46,124 bases of DNA from UBA6182 sp964479585 (GCA_964479585.1 CAYZMP010000007.1:1-46124), one strand, 5' to 3'; numbered from the stretch's first letter, positions 8,603-17,564 are shown. Made by a program: numbers and translations. The notes: generated from the sequence alone by a model not told the origin.

Positions 8603-9592
8603 TTAATCGAAATATTCTTTTTCTATGGTTTTATTACTACGAATTGTGTCAATATGACGAACATATCGTTCTATTTCTTCTCTGCGATTTCTAAACTTTG
8701 GAGGTAATGCTAATGTTTCTCCTAATGTTTCATAGGACTCTTCATCATCAATAAAGCCTGGTCCTTCAGTAGCAAATTCAAAGAGCATGCCAGGGTATAA
8801 TCTTGTGTATAATGATTTGAAGTAAAAACGATCCACAAACCCAGAGTGGTTGGCGTTTAATTTGTTTAATCGATCAATCCAGTTATACAACGTTTCTTCA
8901 TCTTCAATTCTAAACGCCACATGATGGATTCCACCATAACCTTGCAAACCATTGCCTGCTTTTTCATTGTGCTCAACAATAATACTAGCTCCATTTCCAC
9001 CTAACCCTGTTTCAAACAACACTAAGTTATCTTGGGTTGCAGTTTGAGTGAAAGTTAGTCCTTGTGTTAACACAGCGCTCATGTTGTCTAAATTGCTAGC
9101 TCTAAAGTAAATGGGACCTAAGCCAGTAATAGCGTATTCAGTTGGAACAGGTCCATCTTGCCAAGGGGTACCACTTTCAATACCTTGATTGTTTTCATCC
9201 GATATTAAGAAGTACTCTTGATCATCAAAATCAGTAAAAAACAATACTTTCTTTCCAAAAAGTTCCGTGATAGGCTCATGGTTCACATCGTATTTATCAA
9301 ATCGTTTAATGTAATATTCCAATGCTTTATCACTTGGAACTCGAAATGAGGATTTTCCAATTTCGTTTGTTCCTTTTTGAGCTTTTGCGGCTCCTTGAAA
9401 GTCAAAGAAAGTCATATCAGTACCTGCGCTACCTTTATCATCGGCAAAAAACAAGTGATACGTATTTATATCACCTTGGTTTATCGTTTTCTTAACAAGT
9501 CTCATTCCTAAGACATACGTAAAGAACTCATATATTTTTTCTGCACTACTTGTAATTGCGGTAACATGGTGTATTCCTATTAAATCATTCAT
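8603..9592 (-). CDS. mhqO: VOC/glyoxalase-family ring-cleaving dioxygenase, MhqO-like
   Basis: A 329-residue protein with two tandem vicinal-oxygen-chelate modules. The first begins GIHHVTAIT (metal-ligand His near residue 9). The second carries GIHHVAFRI near residue 223 and FEFATEGPGF near residue 272, whose Glu should complete the metal site. The family includes B. subtilis MhqO/MhqA, which protect against quinone and catechol stress. AAAGGAG lies 7 bases before the ATG. It is monocistronic, between the ABC exporter and the siderophore operon. Family assignment is firm; the substrate is inference. Confidence 0.85.
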   Translation of the reverse strand: MNDLIGIHHVTAITSSAEKIYEFFTYVLGMRLVKKTINQGDINTYHLFFADDKGSAGTDMTFFDFQGAAKAQKGTNEIGKSSFRVPSDKALEYYIKRFDKYDVNHEPITELFGKKVLFFTDFDDQEYFLISDENNQGIESGTPWQDGPVPTEYAITGLGPIYFRASNLDNMSAVLTQGLTFTQTATQDNLVLFETGLGGNGASIIVEHNEKAGNGLQGYGGIHHVAFRIEDEETLYNWIDRLNKLNANHSGFVDRFYFKSLYTRLYPGMLFEFATEGPGFIDDEESYETLGETLALPPKFRNRREEIERYVRHIDTIRSNKTIEKEYFD

Positions 9593-9653
9593 AAAGTTTC
9601 TCCTTTGATATGGTGTTATTGTACGTGGTAACTATCTTGAATTCAAGATAAAT

Positions 9654-9686
9654 GACCAAAAGAAAGTCCAAACATAGTTTGGACTA
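9654..9686 (-). terminator. Terminator of the ABC exporter operon
   Basis: AGTCCAAAC pairs perfectly with GTTTGGACT across a 3-base loop at 9665-9685 and is followed on the minus strand by TTTCTTTT. It overlaps the stop codon of the second ABC gene. Confidence 0.8.
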
Positions 9687-11606
9687 TTCTAGTTCAAATA
9701 CACCAGTGTATAACTTATGATAATGTCCTTTTTCTGCCACTAAATGATCATGTGATCCTCGCTCAATAATTTCACCATGATCTAAAACCATAATGACATC
9801 AGCATTTTTAATGGTTGATAGTCGATGCGCAATAACAAAGACTGTTCTTCCTTCCATTAGTTTATCCATGCCTTGTGCAACAAGCGCTTCGGTTCTTGTA
9901 TCAATAGAGGAGGTAGCTTCATCTAATATCATCACAGGTGGATCAGCAACTGCTGCTCTTGCAATGGAGATAAGCTGACGTTGTCCTTGCGATAAACCAT
10001 CGTTGGAACCTGAAATAATGCTTTGATAACCTTCCGGTAACATTTCAATAAAGCTGTGAGCATTAGCAAGCTTTGCAGCTTCAATGCACTGTTGATCACT
10101 TGCATCGAGTCTTCCATAACGAATATTGTCCATGACAGTGCCTGTAAATAAATGAACATCTTGCAATACAATACCTAACGATTTTCTTAAGTCACTCTTT
10201 TTAATTTTGTTTATGTTGATGTTGTCATAGCGAATCTTACCATCTGCTAAATCATAGAAACGATTAATTAAGTTGGTAATGGTAGTTTTACCAGCTCCCG
10301 TAGCTCCTACTAATGCAACTTTTTCACCAGGATTGGCATATAGTGTAATATCTTTTAAGACAAGCTCGTTTTCTTTGTAAGAGAAATCCACATCAAAGAA
10401 TCGAACATCTCCTTCAAGTGGAATTAGTGTATACTCATTGTTTTCAATCGGGTGTTTCCATGCCCATTTGTTTGTACGCTCTGTAGTTTCTACTAGATTT
10501 CCTTGATTATCTTTTACATTAACTAGTGATACAAAACCTTCATCATGTTCAACTTCTTGATCTAGTAACTCAAAGATTCTTTCAGCACCAGCTAAAGCCA
10601 TAATAATGGCGTTAATTTGTTGTGATACTTGTGCGATAGGTTGAATAAACGTACGAGATAACTGTAAAAATGAAGCAATGATTCCAAGGGTAAGCAAACC
10701 TGTCCCAGCTAGTGAAACATTTTGAATACCGATAATGGAAAGTGCACCACCAACAATCGCCAATAAAACATACAGCATATAACCAAGACTATTCATAATA
10801 GGCATTAAAATATTAGCGTATGTGTTGGCTTGTGTAGAATAATCTGCTAATTCTTCATTTTTAATGTCAAAAGTTTCTTTAGCACGTTGTTCATATGTAA
10901 ATACTTTGATTACTTTTTGACCTTGAACCATTTCTTCAATATAGCCATTAACACTACCTAGTGCTCGCTGTTGTTTTACAAAAAACGATCCTGAACGACT
11001 TGCAATCTTTTTAACGACATACAAGACCAACACAACAAACAGCAAAACAAGTAGAGTTAGCCAAAAACTTAAGTAAAGCATTGCTCCTACTACAGCAATG
11101 ATGGTCATTAAGGAAGAAAAGATTTGAGGTAAACTCTGAGAAATCATTTGACGTAAGGTATCAATGTCATTGGTGAAATGACTCATTAAGTCGCCATGAG
11201 AATGAGTGTCAAAATGTTTAATGGGAAGTTTTTGCATATGCTCAAATACCTCATCACGAATATCTTTAATGACACCTTGTGAAACAATAGCCATAAGACG
11301 GTTGTACAAATAAGCACCAAATACACCAACTGAAAATATAACAGCCATGATTAAAATGATGTTTCTTAATCCAGTAAAGACAGGTTCACTTACAAGCAAC
11401 AACGGTGTAATATAATCATCGATTAGTGTTCTTAAAAACAGTGATATCGATGCATTTGCAAGTGCACTGACAATGATGCTAATGATGACAAAAACCAAAT
11501 ATCGTTTATACCGTTTAATATAATTAACCAAACGAGAAAGAGTATCTTTTTTAATATGACTAAACTTAGGACGATCTTTTATTTTATCAGGTACTTTTCT
11601 AGTCAT
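9684..11606 (-). CDS. Heterodimeric ABC exporter, catalytic subunit (640 aa)
   Basis: Half-transporter with an N-terminal six-helix membrane domain (about residues 30-340) and a C-terminal nucleotide-binding domain. Walker A is GATGAGKTT, Walker B VMILDEATSSID with the catalytic Glu, and H-loop VIAHRLSTI, all canonical. The ABC signature is LSQGQ rather than LSGGQ. That is the mirror image of the partner protein, as in BmrC/BmrD, LmrC/LmrD or TM287/288. A longer spacer lies between the membrane and ATPase domains, as in YheH/BmrD. It overlaps the partner gene by 8 bases. The likely role is drug or lipid export in the inner membrane, controlled by the MarR repressor in the same operon. Confidence 0.9.
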   Translation of the reverse strand: MTRKVPDKIKDRPKFSHIKKDTLSRLVNYIKRYKRYLVFVIISIIVSALANASISLFLRTLIDDYITPLLLVSEPVFTGLRNIILIMAVIFSVGVFGAYLYNRLMAIVSQGVIKDIRDEVFEHMQKLPIKHFDTHSHGDLMSHFTNDIDTLRQMISQSLPQIFSSLMTIIAVVGAMLYLSFWLTLLVLLFVVLVLYVVKKIASRSGSFFVKQQRALGSVNGYIEEMVQGQKVIKVFTYEQRAKETFDIKNEELADYSTQANTYANILMPIMNSLGYMLYVLLAIVGGALSIIGIQNVSLAGTGLLTLGIIASFLQLSRTFIQPIAQVSQQINAIIMALAGAERIFELLDQEVEHDEGFVSLVNVKDNQGNLVETTERTNKWAWKHPIENNEYTLIPLEGDVRFFDVDFSYKENELVLKDITLYANPGEKVALVGATGAGKTTITNLINRFYDLADGKIRYDNININKIKKSDLRKSLGIVLQDVHLFTGTVMDNIRYGRLDASDQQCIEAAKLANAHSFIEMLPEGYQSIISGSNDGLSQGQRQLISIARAAVADPPVMILDEATSSIDTRTEALVAQGMDKLMEGRTVFVIAHRLSTIKNADVIMVLDHGEIIERGSHDHLVAEKGHYHKLYTGVFELE

Positions 11607-13356
11607 GATCTTTTTCTCCTTTTTGTTGGGACTCGTATACTTCTTGATAAATCTTGTTGTTTAATAACAGTTCTTGATGAGTACCAATACCATTAATCTT
11701 TCCGTCATCCATCACAACAATAGTATCAGCATCCATCACAGAGTCTACTCGTTGTGCAATAAATATTTTTGTGACATCTGGCATTGTGTGTAACAACTCT
11801 TTTCTTAATTTTGCATCCGTTTTCGTATCGACCGCACTAGTAGAATCATCCAACACAAGAATCTTTGGTTTTTTAAGTAAGGCCCGTGCTATGGTTAAGC
11901 GTTGTTTTTGACCACCTGAAACATTACTACCACCTTGTTCAATATAAGTCTGATAACCATCTTGAAAGCTCATGATAAAATCATGGGCTTGTGCAATCTT
12001 ACAAGCATCTTCTATTTCTTGATCCGTTGCGTTTTCATTTCCCCAACGTAAGTTTTCTTTAATCGTTCCTGAAAATAATACATTCTTTTGCAAGACCATA
12101 CCAACATGATCACGCAATGTGTTTAAATCAATGTTTTTTACATTCACATTGGAAACCAATACTTCACCTTTTGTGGTGTCATACAATCGTGGGATAAGTT
12201 GCACTAAACTAGTTTTTGATGATCCTGTTCCACCTAAAATACCAATAGTTTGTCCAGACTTTATGGACAAGTTAATATTGTCTAAAACATACTTTTCAGA
12301 TGATTTAGCATACTCAAATGACACATTTTTAAACTCTATACTACCATCACTAAGTTTTGTGATGCCATTAGTTGGGTTGGTTAAATCACTTTCTTCTTCT
12401 AATAACTCAACAATTCTTTCTGTTGATGCACGAGATATGACAATCATCACAAGCACAAATGAAAGCATCATTAAGCTCATTAATATTTGCATGGTATACG
12501 TGATTAAACTCATTAGTTGTCCAGTAGTTAATCCACCAACAGGGTCTGCGCCACTAATAATAATTAGACGAGCTCCAAACCAAGAAAGTAAAATCATCGC
12601 AGCATAAATGGTAAACTGCATTAGTGGCATATTAAAGGCTAATGTTTTTTCTGCTTTTACAAAATCATCATGAATTTCCTTGGAAATATCCTTAAACTTA
12701 CTAACTTCATAATCTTCACGCACAAAGGACTTAACGACTCGAATTCCACGTATATTTTCTTGTACCACACGATTTAGTTTATCGTATGTCTTAAACACTC
12801 TACGAAAGATAGGATGTGCATTTTTAATGATTAAATACATTCCAATGGCTAAGATAGGCATTACAGCTAAAAAGATAAGTGATAGTTGATGATTTATTTG
12901 AAAGGCCGCAAACAATGAAAACAACAATAATATCGGAGCTTTCGAGGCTAAGCGAATGACCATTTGATAGGAGTTTTGAACATTAGTAACATCCGTCGTT
13001 AAACGTGTCACAACACTTGAAGTAGAAAATTTATCAAGGTTTGCAAAAGAGAAATCTTGTACTTTATAAAACATGCCTTTACGTAAGTTTTTCGCAAAAC
13101 CAGCAGCCGCTATCGCTGCACTTCTACCGGCCAATCCACCAAAAATAATCTTGATAAATGCCGCAATAAACAATGCAATTCCTAAATTAACAATAACACT
13201 CATGTTTGCATCATCAATACCTAAGTCGATTAAGGAAGCCATCAAGTAGGGGATACCAACTTCAATCGCAACTTCAAATGACACATAAAAAGGAGTTAAT
13301 AAACTAGCTTTTTTAAATTCTTTTAATGATCGAAATAATTTTTTGTATAAGTTCAT
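11599..13356 (-). CDS. Heterodimeric ABC exporter, degenerate-site subunit (585 aa)
   Basis: Half-transporter of 585 residues, with membrane domain then ATPase domain. Its signature VSGGQ is normal, but its own ATP site is degenerate. Walker A reads GGTGSSKTS, Walker B ends LVLDDST with Asp in place of the catalytic Glu, and the H-loop His is Gln (IAQRVDSV). With the LSQGQ signature of the partner it forms the non-hydrolysing site of an asymmetric exporter. Length and order resemble YheI/BmrC. The gene overlaps marR by 4 bases (ATGA) and has CAGGAG upstream. Substrate unknown. Confidence 0.9.
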   Translation of the reverse strand: MNLYKKLFRSLKEFKKASLLTPFYVSFEVAIEVGIPYLMASLIDLGIDDANMSVIVNLGIALFIAAFIKIIFGGLAGRSAAIAAAGFAKNLRKGMFYKVQDFSFANLDKFSTSSVVTRLTTDVTNVQNSYQMVIRLASKAPILLLFSLFAAFQINHQLSLIFLAVMPILAIGMYLIIKNAHPIFRRVFKTYDKLNRVVQENIRGIRVVKSFVREDYEVSKFKDISKEIHDDFVKAEKTLAFNMPLMQFTIYAAMILLSWFGARLIIISGADPVGGLTTGQLMSLITYTMQILMSLMMLSFVLVMIVISRASTERIVELLEEESDLTNPTNGITKLSDGSIEFKNVSFEYAKSSEKYVLDNINLSIKSGQTIGILGGTGSSKTSLVQLIPRLYDTTKGEVLVSNVNVKNIDLNTLRDHVGMVLQKNVLFSGTIKENLRWGNENATDQEIEDACKIAQAHDFIMSFQDGYQTYIEQGGSNVSGGQKQRLTIARALLKKPKILVLDDSTSAVDTKTDAKLRKELLHTMPDVTKIFIAQRVDSVMDADTIVVMDDGKINGIGTHQELLLNNKIYQEVYESQQKGEKDHD

Positions 13357-13796
13357 GTTTGTTGCTCCTGTTTCATGTTATGTTGACAGCGAAGAATCAT
13401 GGAGTAAAACATGTCCTTCTCTGCTTGTGTAAAATCATTGGTTAGCTTGTTTTCTAGTTGAATAAAATCTTCTTTGATTCCTTTATATAGCTTTTGCGCT
13501 TTTTTTGTAAGAACTATTTTTTTCAGTCGCCGATCATAATCCACAGATTCTCGAATAAGCAACCCTTTTTCTTCCATAAGCCCAATCACTTTCGATGCGG
13601 TAGAACGAGTAATAGAGAACTCTTTCTCTAAATCTTTTTGAAAGATGTCTTTACCATCGTGTTTACCAACATAAGCAATAATCCATGTGTTGGCCCCAGT
13701 TGTTTTTTGTGCTTGTTGAAAGTTACTCATGTTATTAATGTAACGATGAATCATATTAAAAAGTATTTTAACTTCTTTAACGATATGTTGTTTCAT
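13353..13796 (-). CDS. MarR-family transcriptional regulator
   Basis: A 147-residue winged-helix repressor. The DNA-binding region is FSITRSTASKVIGLMEEKGL (about residues 63-82), followed by the wing DYDRRLKKIVLT. The frame opens at a TTG at 13808, but ATG at 13796 with GAGGTG just upstream is the better start. It is the first gene of an operon with the two ABC exporter subunits, the usual arrangement for a ligand-responsive efflux repressor. A good promoter lies upstream. Confidence 0.88.
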   Translation of the reverse strand: MKQHIVKEVKILFNMIHRYINNMSNFQQAQKTTGANTWIIAYVGKHDGKDIFQKDLEKEFSITRSTASKVIGLMEEKGLLIRESVDYDRRLKKIVLTKKAQKLYKGIKEDFIQLENKLTNDFTQAEKDMFYSMILRCQHNMKQEQQT

Positions 13797-13826
13797 AAAA
13801 CACCTCAACTTTGTTTGACATCCAAC

Positions 13827-13855
13827 ATTATACAGCAGCTAAAAAAGACTGACAA
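13827..13855 (-). promoter_or_regulatory. Promoter of the marR-ABC operon
   Basis: On the minus strand, -35 TTGTCA (13855-13850) and -10 TATAAT (13832-13827) are separated by 17 bases. Transcription would start about 25 bases before the marR start codon. Confidence 0.75.
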
Positions 13856-13899
13856 CTGTTTAACTATCTTTTTTAGAGTACCTTTGATAAAATAGGCTT

Positions 13900-14217
13900 A
13901 TGAAAAATCAAAAAACAACAAAAAAATGGCTTATCTTATTTGCCTTTGCAATACTTTGGATAATTGTTTTAACCTTTATTTATCCTACCTTACCTGAGTT
14001 AATCCCGATACAGTTTTCATTGTCTGGTAATATTAGCAATAAAGCGTACAAAGCGAATGTATTTTTAGCGTTTGGTGCCTTGTTTGTGGGCTATATGTTA
14101 TACACATGGATTCGATACAAAGACAAAGATGTACCAAACAAAAACTTCTTTACATTATATTTTCTAATTTTCTTTAGTTTATTTATTATTATCCTAGGGA
14201 CCATACTTAGCAATTAA
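13900..14217 (+). CDS. Small DUF1648-type membrane protein
   Basis: A 105-residue integral membrane protein. Helices lie at about residues 10-28, 52-68 and 84-102. The loop between the first two reads LPELIPIQFSLSGNISN, the pattern of the DUF1648 domain found at the N-terminus of SdpI-type immunity proteins. Only this domain is present. There is no convincing Shine-Dalgarno. A -10-like TAAAAT at 13888-13893 would place the transcript start almost on the ATG, so the message may be leaderless. Its own terminator follows. Function unknown. Confidence 0.7.
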   Translation: MKNQKTTKKWLILFAFAILWIIVLTFIYPTLPELIPIQFSLSGNISNKAYKANVFLAFGALFVGYMLYTWIRYKDKDVPNKNFFTLYFLIFFSLFIIILGTILSN

Positions 14218-14248
14218 AAACTTGTACGCATTTGTGCAAGTTTTTTTA
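14218..14248. terminator. Bidirectional terminator between DUF1648 gene and asnA
   Basis: AAACTTG and CAAGTTT enclose a shorter CGCA/TGTG stem, followed by TTTTTTT on the plus strand and AAA-rich sequence on the other side. The two genes converge here. Confidence 0.75.
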
Positions 14249-15244
14249 TAAAAGAACGATTCCTTTTTCACTAGCTTGTTGTTCCATCTCAACAGGCCAA
14301 ACTGAAGCTTGTACTTCACCGATATGTGCTTTCTTTAGTAGGATTAAACACATTCTTGATTGACCGATACCACCACCAATGGTGGATGGTAGTTGATGAT
14401 TTATAATCATCTGATGAAATGGTTGAGATAACATATGCTTTTTCTTTGCTTTTTTACTTTGAGAAACAAGCTGTTTCGCATTAACACGAATACCCATGGA
14501 AGATAATTCAATGGCTGCATCAAGCAACGGATAATACACAAGTAAATCACCATTGAGTGACCAATCATCATAGTCAAAAGCACGACTATCGTGAGACTGA
14601 TTATTGGATAAAGCATCACCTATTCCGATAATAAAAACACTTTTGTGTTTTTTTGTAATTTCATATTCTCGTTGTTTAGCATTTAAATCAGGGTACATGT
14701 CCAACAACTCTTGAGCATGAATAAAAGTAACATTTTTTGCAAGGCTAGATTTAATCGCAAAAGTTTCTTCAACCATTTTCTCCACACCAAGAAGTACAGA
14801 GTAAATGGTGTTTACATAATGTTTTAATGTATCGATTGTTCGATCTTGTTCATCAATAATGCATTCCCAATCCCATTGATCGACAAAAATAGAATGAATA
14901 TTGTCTAAATGTTCATGTTTTCGAATAGCATTCATATCAGTATACAATCCTTGCATTAAAGAAAACTTATATCGTTTTAATGCTAATCGTTTCCATTTAG
15001 CTAGAGATTGTACAATCTCACATTCATCGTCTATTTGACTATTTTTAAAATTCACTGGTTTTGATGAACCATCAAGGCGATCATTAATACCAGAGTGCTT
15101 TTTTACAAACAATGGGGCACTGACACGAATCAAGTGCAACGCTAAAGAAAGACGATCTTCAAACATGTCCTTGATTGCTTTAATGGCTAATTCACTTTCT
15201 ACAATCGATAAGTACTGATTGTAATCTTCTGGGTATGCTATCAT
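14246..15244 (-). CDS. asnA: Aspartate-ammonia ligase (asparagine synthetase A)
   Basis: Makes asparagine from aspartate, ammonia and ATP in the cytosol. The 332 residues match the E. coli enzyme length (330). Recognisable signatures are SAPLFVKKHSGINDRLDG near residue 43, VDQWDWE near residue 120 and the C-terminal GGGIGQSRMCLILLKKAHIG near residue 290. The class II synthetase-like Arg and Gly-rich motifs are intact. The ATG follows TAGGAG at a normal distance. Single gene with its own strong promoter and a shared terminator. Confidence 0.96.
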   Translation of the reverse strand: MIAYPEDYNQYLSIVESELAIKAIKDMFEDRLSLALHLIRVSAPLFVKKHSGINDRLDGSSKPVNFKNSQIDDECEIVQSLAKWKRLALKRYKFSLMQGLYTDMNAIRKHEHLDNIHSIFVDQWDWECIIDEQDRTIDTLKHYVNTIYSVLLGVEKMVEETFAIKSSLAKNVTFIHAQELLDMYPDLNAKQREYEITKKHKSVFIIGIGDALSNNQSHDSRAFDYDDWSLNGDLLVYYPLLDAAIELSSMGIRVNAKQLVSQSKKAKKKHMLSQPFHQMIINHQLPSTIGGGIGQSRMCLILLKKAHIGEVQASVWPVEMEQQASEKGIVLL

Positions 15245-15264
15245 GGTATTTCTCCTATTGTATG

Positions 15265-15293
15265 ATTATAGGACAATGTTTCTTCTTTTTCAA
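15265..15293 (-). promoter_or_regulatory. asnA promoter
   Basis: Minus-strand -35 TTGAAA (15293-15288) and -10 TATAAT (15270-15265) with a 17-base spacer, about 20 bases before the asnA start. Confidence 0.75.
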
Positions 15294-15488
15294 TCATAGA
15301 AAGTTCATTTAATAGGTTATCTTTCTATTGATTGAGTAAAAAAACAATCACTTTATTTATTGTTGTAATTTCGTGAATAAAAACAAGCTATTCACATTGG
15401 ATTAAAAAATCATTAAAGAATGTCATAACTTTCGTAAATTGTCGAACGAAAAAGTGTGTGTTTTTTCGTGTAATCACTGTTTTTGCTT

Positions 15489-15494
15489 TATAAT
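15489..15494 (+). promoter_or_regulatory. -10 box of the ribokinase operon
   Basis: TATAAT at 15489-15494 lies 50 bases before the ribokinase start. The -35 is weak (TTCGTG-like). No other gene or structure is evident in 15294-15488. Confidence 0.5.
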
Positions 15495-15543
15495 ATAGAA
15501 AAGATAGCAGTTGTAGACGAACATGATAGAAAGAGGTAGTACT

Positions 15544-16443
15544 ATGGGAAAAATAGTAGTTATAGGAAGTATTAATATGGATTTTACGGCAGTATTAAGC
15601 AAATTGCCGGTTGTTGGTGAAACATTGTTGGCACAAGACTTTAAAATGTCTGGTGGAGGAAAAGGGGCTAATCAAGCAATGGCGGCCGCTATCTTTTCCG
15701 ATAACGTGAAAATGATAGGTATGGTTGGCGATGATATTGCAGGTCATGCCCTTATCGAAAAAATGCAAGAAAAAGGTGTGGATGTATCTTGTGTTGAGTT
15801 TTGTGATGATAATACAGGAACAGCTCTTATCAATGTAGATGCTAATGGAAGAAACACCATTGTTGTGTATCCTGGTGCTAATCATAAGTTAACACCAGAT
15901 ATTGTAAGAAAGTATAAAGATGTTATTGAAGAAGCAGACTTAGTGATGATGCAATTAGAAATACCACTAGAAACGGTTAAAGAAGCAGCAGATATTGCAT
16001 ATACAGCGCATGTACCAGTGTTGTTAAACCCATCACCTGCACAAAAACTTGATGATGATTTACTTAATAAGATTACTTATTTAACACCAAATGAAACAGA
16101 GTTATTACGATTAGCCAATGCATTAGAAACATTTAAGGGAGCATTGACACTACGAGAAAGAGGTGTTAAAAACGTTATCGTTACTTTAGGTTCTAAAGGC
16201 TGTTATGTTAAAACAGATGATATGGACATGCGTGTAGCTAGTTATAAAGTGAATGCCATCGATACAACAGCAGCAGGAGATTCCTTTAGTGGAGCACTTG
16301 CAGCAAACATCGCTAAAGGTGTGGATCTATCGTTAGCACTTAAAAAAGCAAACGCAACAGGAGCACTAACCACAACAAAAGTAGGAGCTCAAGAAGCATT
16401 GCCGACTAAAGAAGAAGTGGAACATTTAATAATAAGTCAATAA
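15544..16443 (+). CDS. rbsK: Ribokinase-family sugar kinase (first copy)
   Basis: PfkB-family kinase, most like ribokinase, which phosphorylates ribose at O5. An open frame exists from ATG 15523, but ATG 15544 has GAAAGAGG seven bases upstream and gives 299 residues beginning MGKIVVIGSINMDF, the standard ribokinase start. Motifs are GGGKGANQAMAA near residue 38 (PfkB signature 1) and DTTAAGDSFSGALA near residue 247, whose Asp is the catalytic base and whose Gly-Ala forms the anion hole. It leads an operon with a DsrE-like protein and CutC. A second ribokinase is encoded at 30359-31279. No ribose transporter is nearby. Confidence 0.88.
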   Translation: MGKIVVIGSINMDFTAVLSKLPVVGETLLAQDFKMSGGGKGANQAMAAAIFSDNVKMIGMVGDDIAGHALIEKMQEKGVDVSCVEFCDDNTGTALINVDANGRNTIVVYPGANHKLTPDIVRKYKDVIEEADLVMMQLEIPLETVKEAADIAYTAHVPVLLNPSPAQKLDDDLLNKITYLTPNETELLRLANALETFKGALTLRERGVKNVIVTLGSKGCYVKTDDMDMRVASYKVNAIDTTAAGDSFSGALAANIAKGVDLSLALKKANATGALTTTKVGAQEALPTKEEVEHLIISQ

Positions 16444-16466
16444 AACCTCTATGAGGTTTTATTATT
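16442..16466 (+). terminator. Hairpin between ribokinase and DsrE-like gene
   Basis: AAAACCTC pairs with GAGGTTTT across a 3-base loop, then ATTATT. The short T-run and the nearby ribosome site (GGAGGT) suggest partial termination or an RNA-processing element inside the operon. Confidence 0.5.
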
Positions 16467-16475
16467 GGAGGTAAT

Positions 16476-16802
16476 ATGAACGTCGTTTTTCATGTGGATA
16501 ATCTACAACAAGTTAACCAAGTTTTAAGCAACATAGAGAATCTTCAAGCTGAAGATTCATCAATCAATATTGTGGTTGTGTTTGTTAAAGATGCGATTAA
16601 AGCTTTACTTAATGAATCACCACACAAACAAAAGCTAATCTTACTTAATTTAAAAGGAGTGCTTTTTGAGGCTTGTCAACATTCACTCAACAAGCAAGAA
16701 GTTGCTGCAAATCAGCTTCTTGCCTTTGTTAAAGTAGTTTCTGCTGGAGTCTTTCAAGTGGTGCAATACCAACATAATGGGTATGCATATATAAAGGTGT
16801 AA
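16476..16802 (+). CDS. DsrE/DsrF-like small protein
   Basis: A 108-residue cytosolic protein with the DsrE-type alpha/beta pattern. It starts MNVVFHVDNLQQVNQVLSNI, then has a beta-strand INIVVVFVKDAIKALL near residue 31 and a C-terminal strand. Such proteins in COG1416-type families are uncharacterised relatives of sulfur-relay proteins. A Cys occurs at about residue 68 (FEACQHS), but I cannot say it is catalytic. It lies between ribokinase and cutC, with one base separating it from cutC, so it is surely co-transcribed with it. GGAGGT precedes the ATG. Function unknown. Confidence 0.6.
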   Translation: MNVVFHVDNLQQVNQVLSNIENLQAEDSSINIVVVFVKDAIKALLNESPHKQKLILLNLKGVLFEACQHSLNKQEVAANQLLAFVKVVSAGVFQVVQYQHNGYAYIKV

Positions 16803-16803
16803 C

Positions 16804-17505
16804 ATGAAAAAATGTAAATTAGAAATTTGTATAGGGACATTAGATGATGTAGTTGCTCTTAAAGAGTATGATGTTGATCGTATTGAATGCACCAGTGCAT
16901 TAGAACTAGGTGGATTAACACCAACAGTAGCGATGTTTAAGCAAATCAAGGCAATGACATCCATTGAGATTGTAGCGATGGTTAGGCCTCATGCCGATGG
17001 GTTTGTGTATTCAAGCTATGATGTTAATTGCATGTTTGATGATGCAAAAACTCTTTGTGAAGCAGGAGTGGATGGTATTGTGTTTGGTTTTTTAGATAAA
17101 GAACATAAAATAGACAAAGCACTAACAAAAAAGATGGTTGACTTAGTGCATCATTATAAAAAACAAGCAATCTTTCATAAAGCGTTTGACCATACACCAG
17201 ATATTTTCAAAGCGTTTGATGATTTAGTTGATGCAAATGTCGATCGTGTTTTAACTGAAGGTGGCTTTCATTTTGATGCAATCACTAAACTAGAAAACTT
17301 ACGCACATTGATCAATCAAAACAAACCAATTGAAGTGCTGATAGGTGGTGGAGTGCGAGCAGAAAATGTGTTGGATATTTTATCACAAACAGGTTGTTTG
17401 CAAGTTCATAGTAGCTGCAAAAGCACAAAGATTGTGGATGGTGTTTCACTGGTGTATGTTGATAAAAAGAAAGTGAAAGAAATGGTAGATACACTAACAG
17501 TATAA
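16804..17505 (+). CDS. cutC: CutC family protein
   Basis: A 233-residue TIM-barrel protein of the CutC family. Typical motifs are LEICIGTLDDV, DRIECTSALELGGLTPT near residue 28, VRPHADGFVYSS near residue 60, FHKAFDHTPD near residue 122, DRVLTEGG and VLIGGGVRAENV near residue 178. The family was named for copper homeostasis, but that role is disputed and many homologues look like sugar-linked enzymes. The operon with a ribokinase fits a sugar-related role (inference). The start codon is one base after the stop of the DsrE-like gene. Confidence 0.9.
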   Translation: MKKCKLEICIGTLDDVVALKEYDVDRIECTSALELGGLTPTVAMFKQIKAMTSIEIVAMVRPHADGFVYSSYDVNCMFDDAKTLCEAGVDGIVFGFLDKEHKIDKALTKKMVDLVHHYKKQAIFHKAFDHTPDIFKAFDDLVDANVDRVLTEGGFHFDAITKLENLRTLINQNKPIEVLIGGGVRAENVLDILSQTGCLQVHSSCKSTKIVDGVSLVYVDKKKVKEMVDTLTV

Positions 17506-17535
17506 TTTGTGATTGTTTGCATTTTTTTCGTAATC

Positions 17536-17564
17536 TTTTCAAATGTGAATCTTATAAGTATAAT
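17536..17564 (+). promoter_or_regulatory. Promoter of the DUF2238 gene
   Basis: TTTTCA (17536-17541) and TATAAT (17559-17564) with a 17-base spacer, 28 bases before the start codon. Confidence 0.5.

Noticed and set aside
12119..12607. 162-codon plus-strand open frame inside the ABC exporter gene
   Set aside because: Antisense shadow of a well-supported ABC gene; no ribosome site and no recognisable domain.
14246..15244. Class II aminoacyl-tRNA synthetase (AsnRS) instead of AsnA
   Set aside because: AsnA shares the fold, but the length (332 aa) and the GGGIGQSRMC and KAHIGEVQ motifs are those of asparagine synthetase A; no anticodon-binding domain is present.
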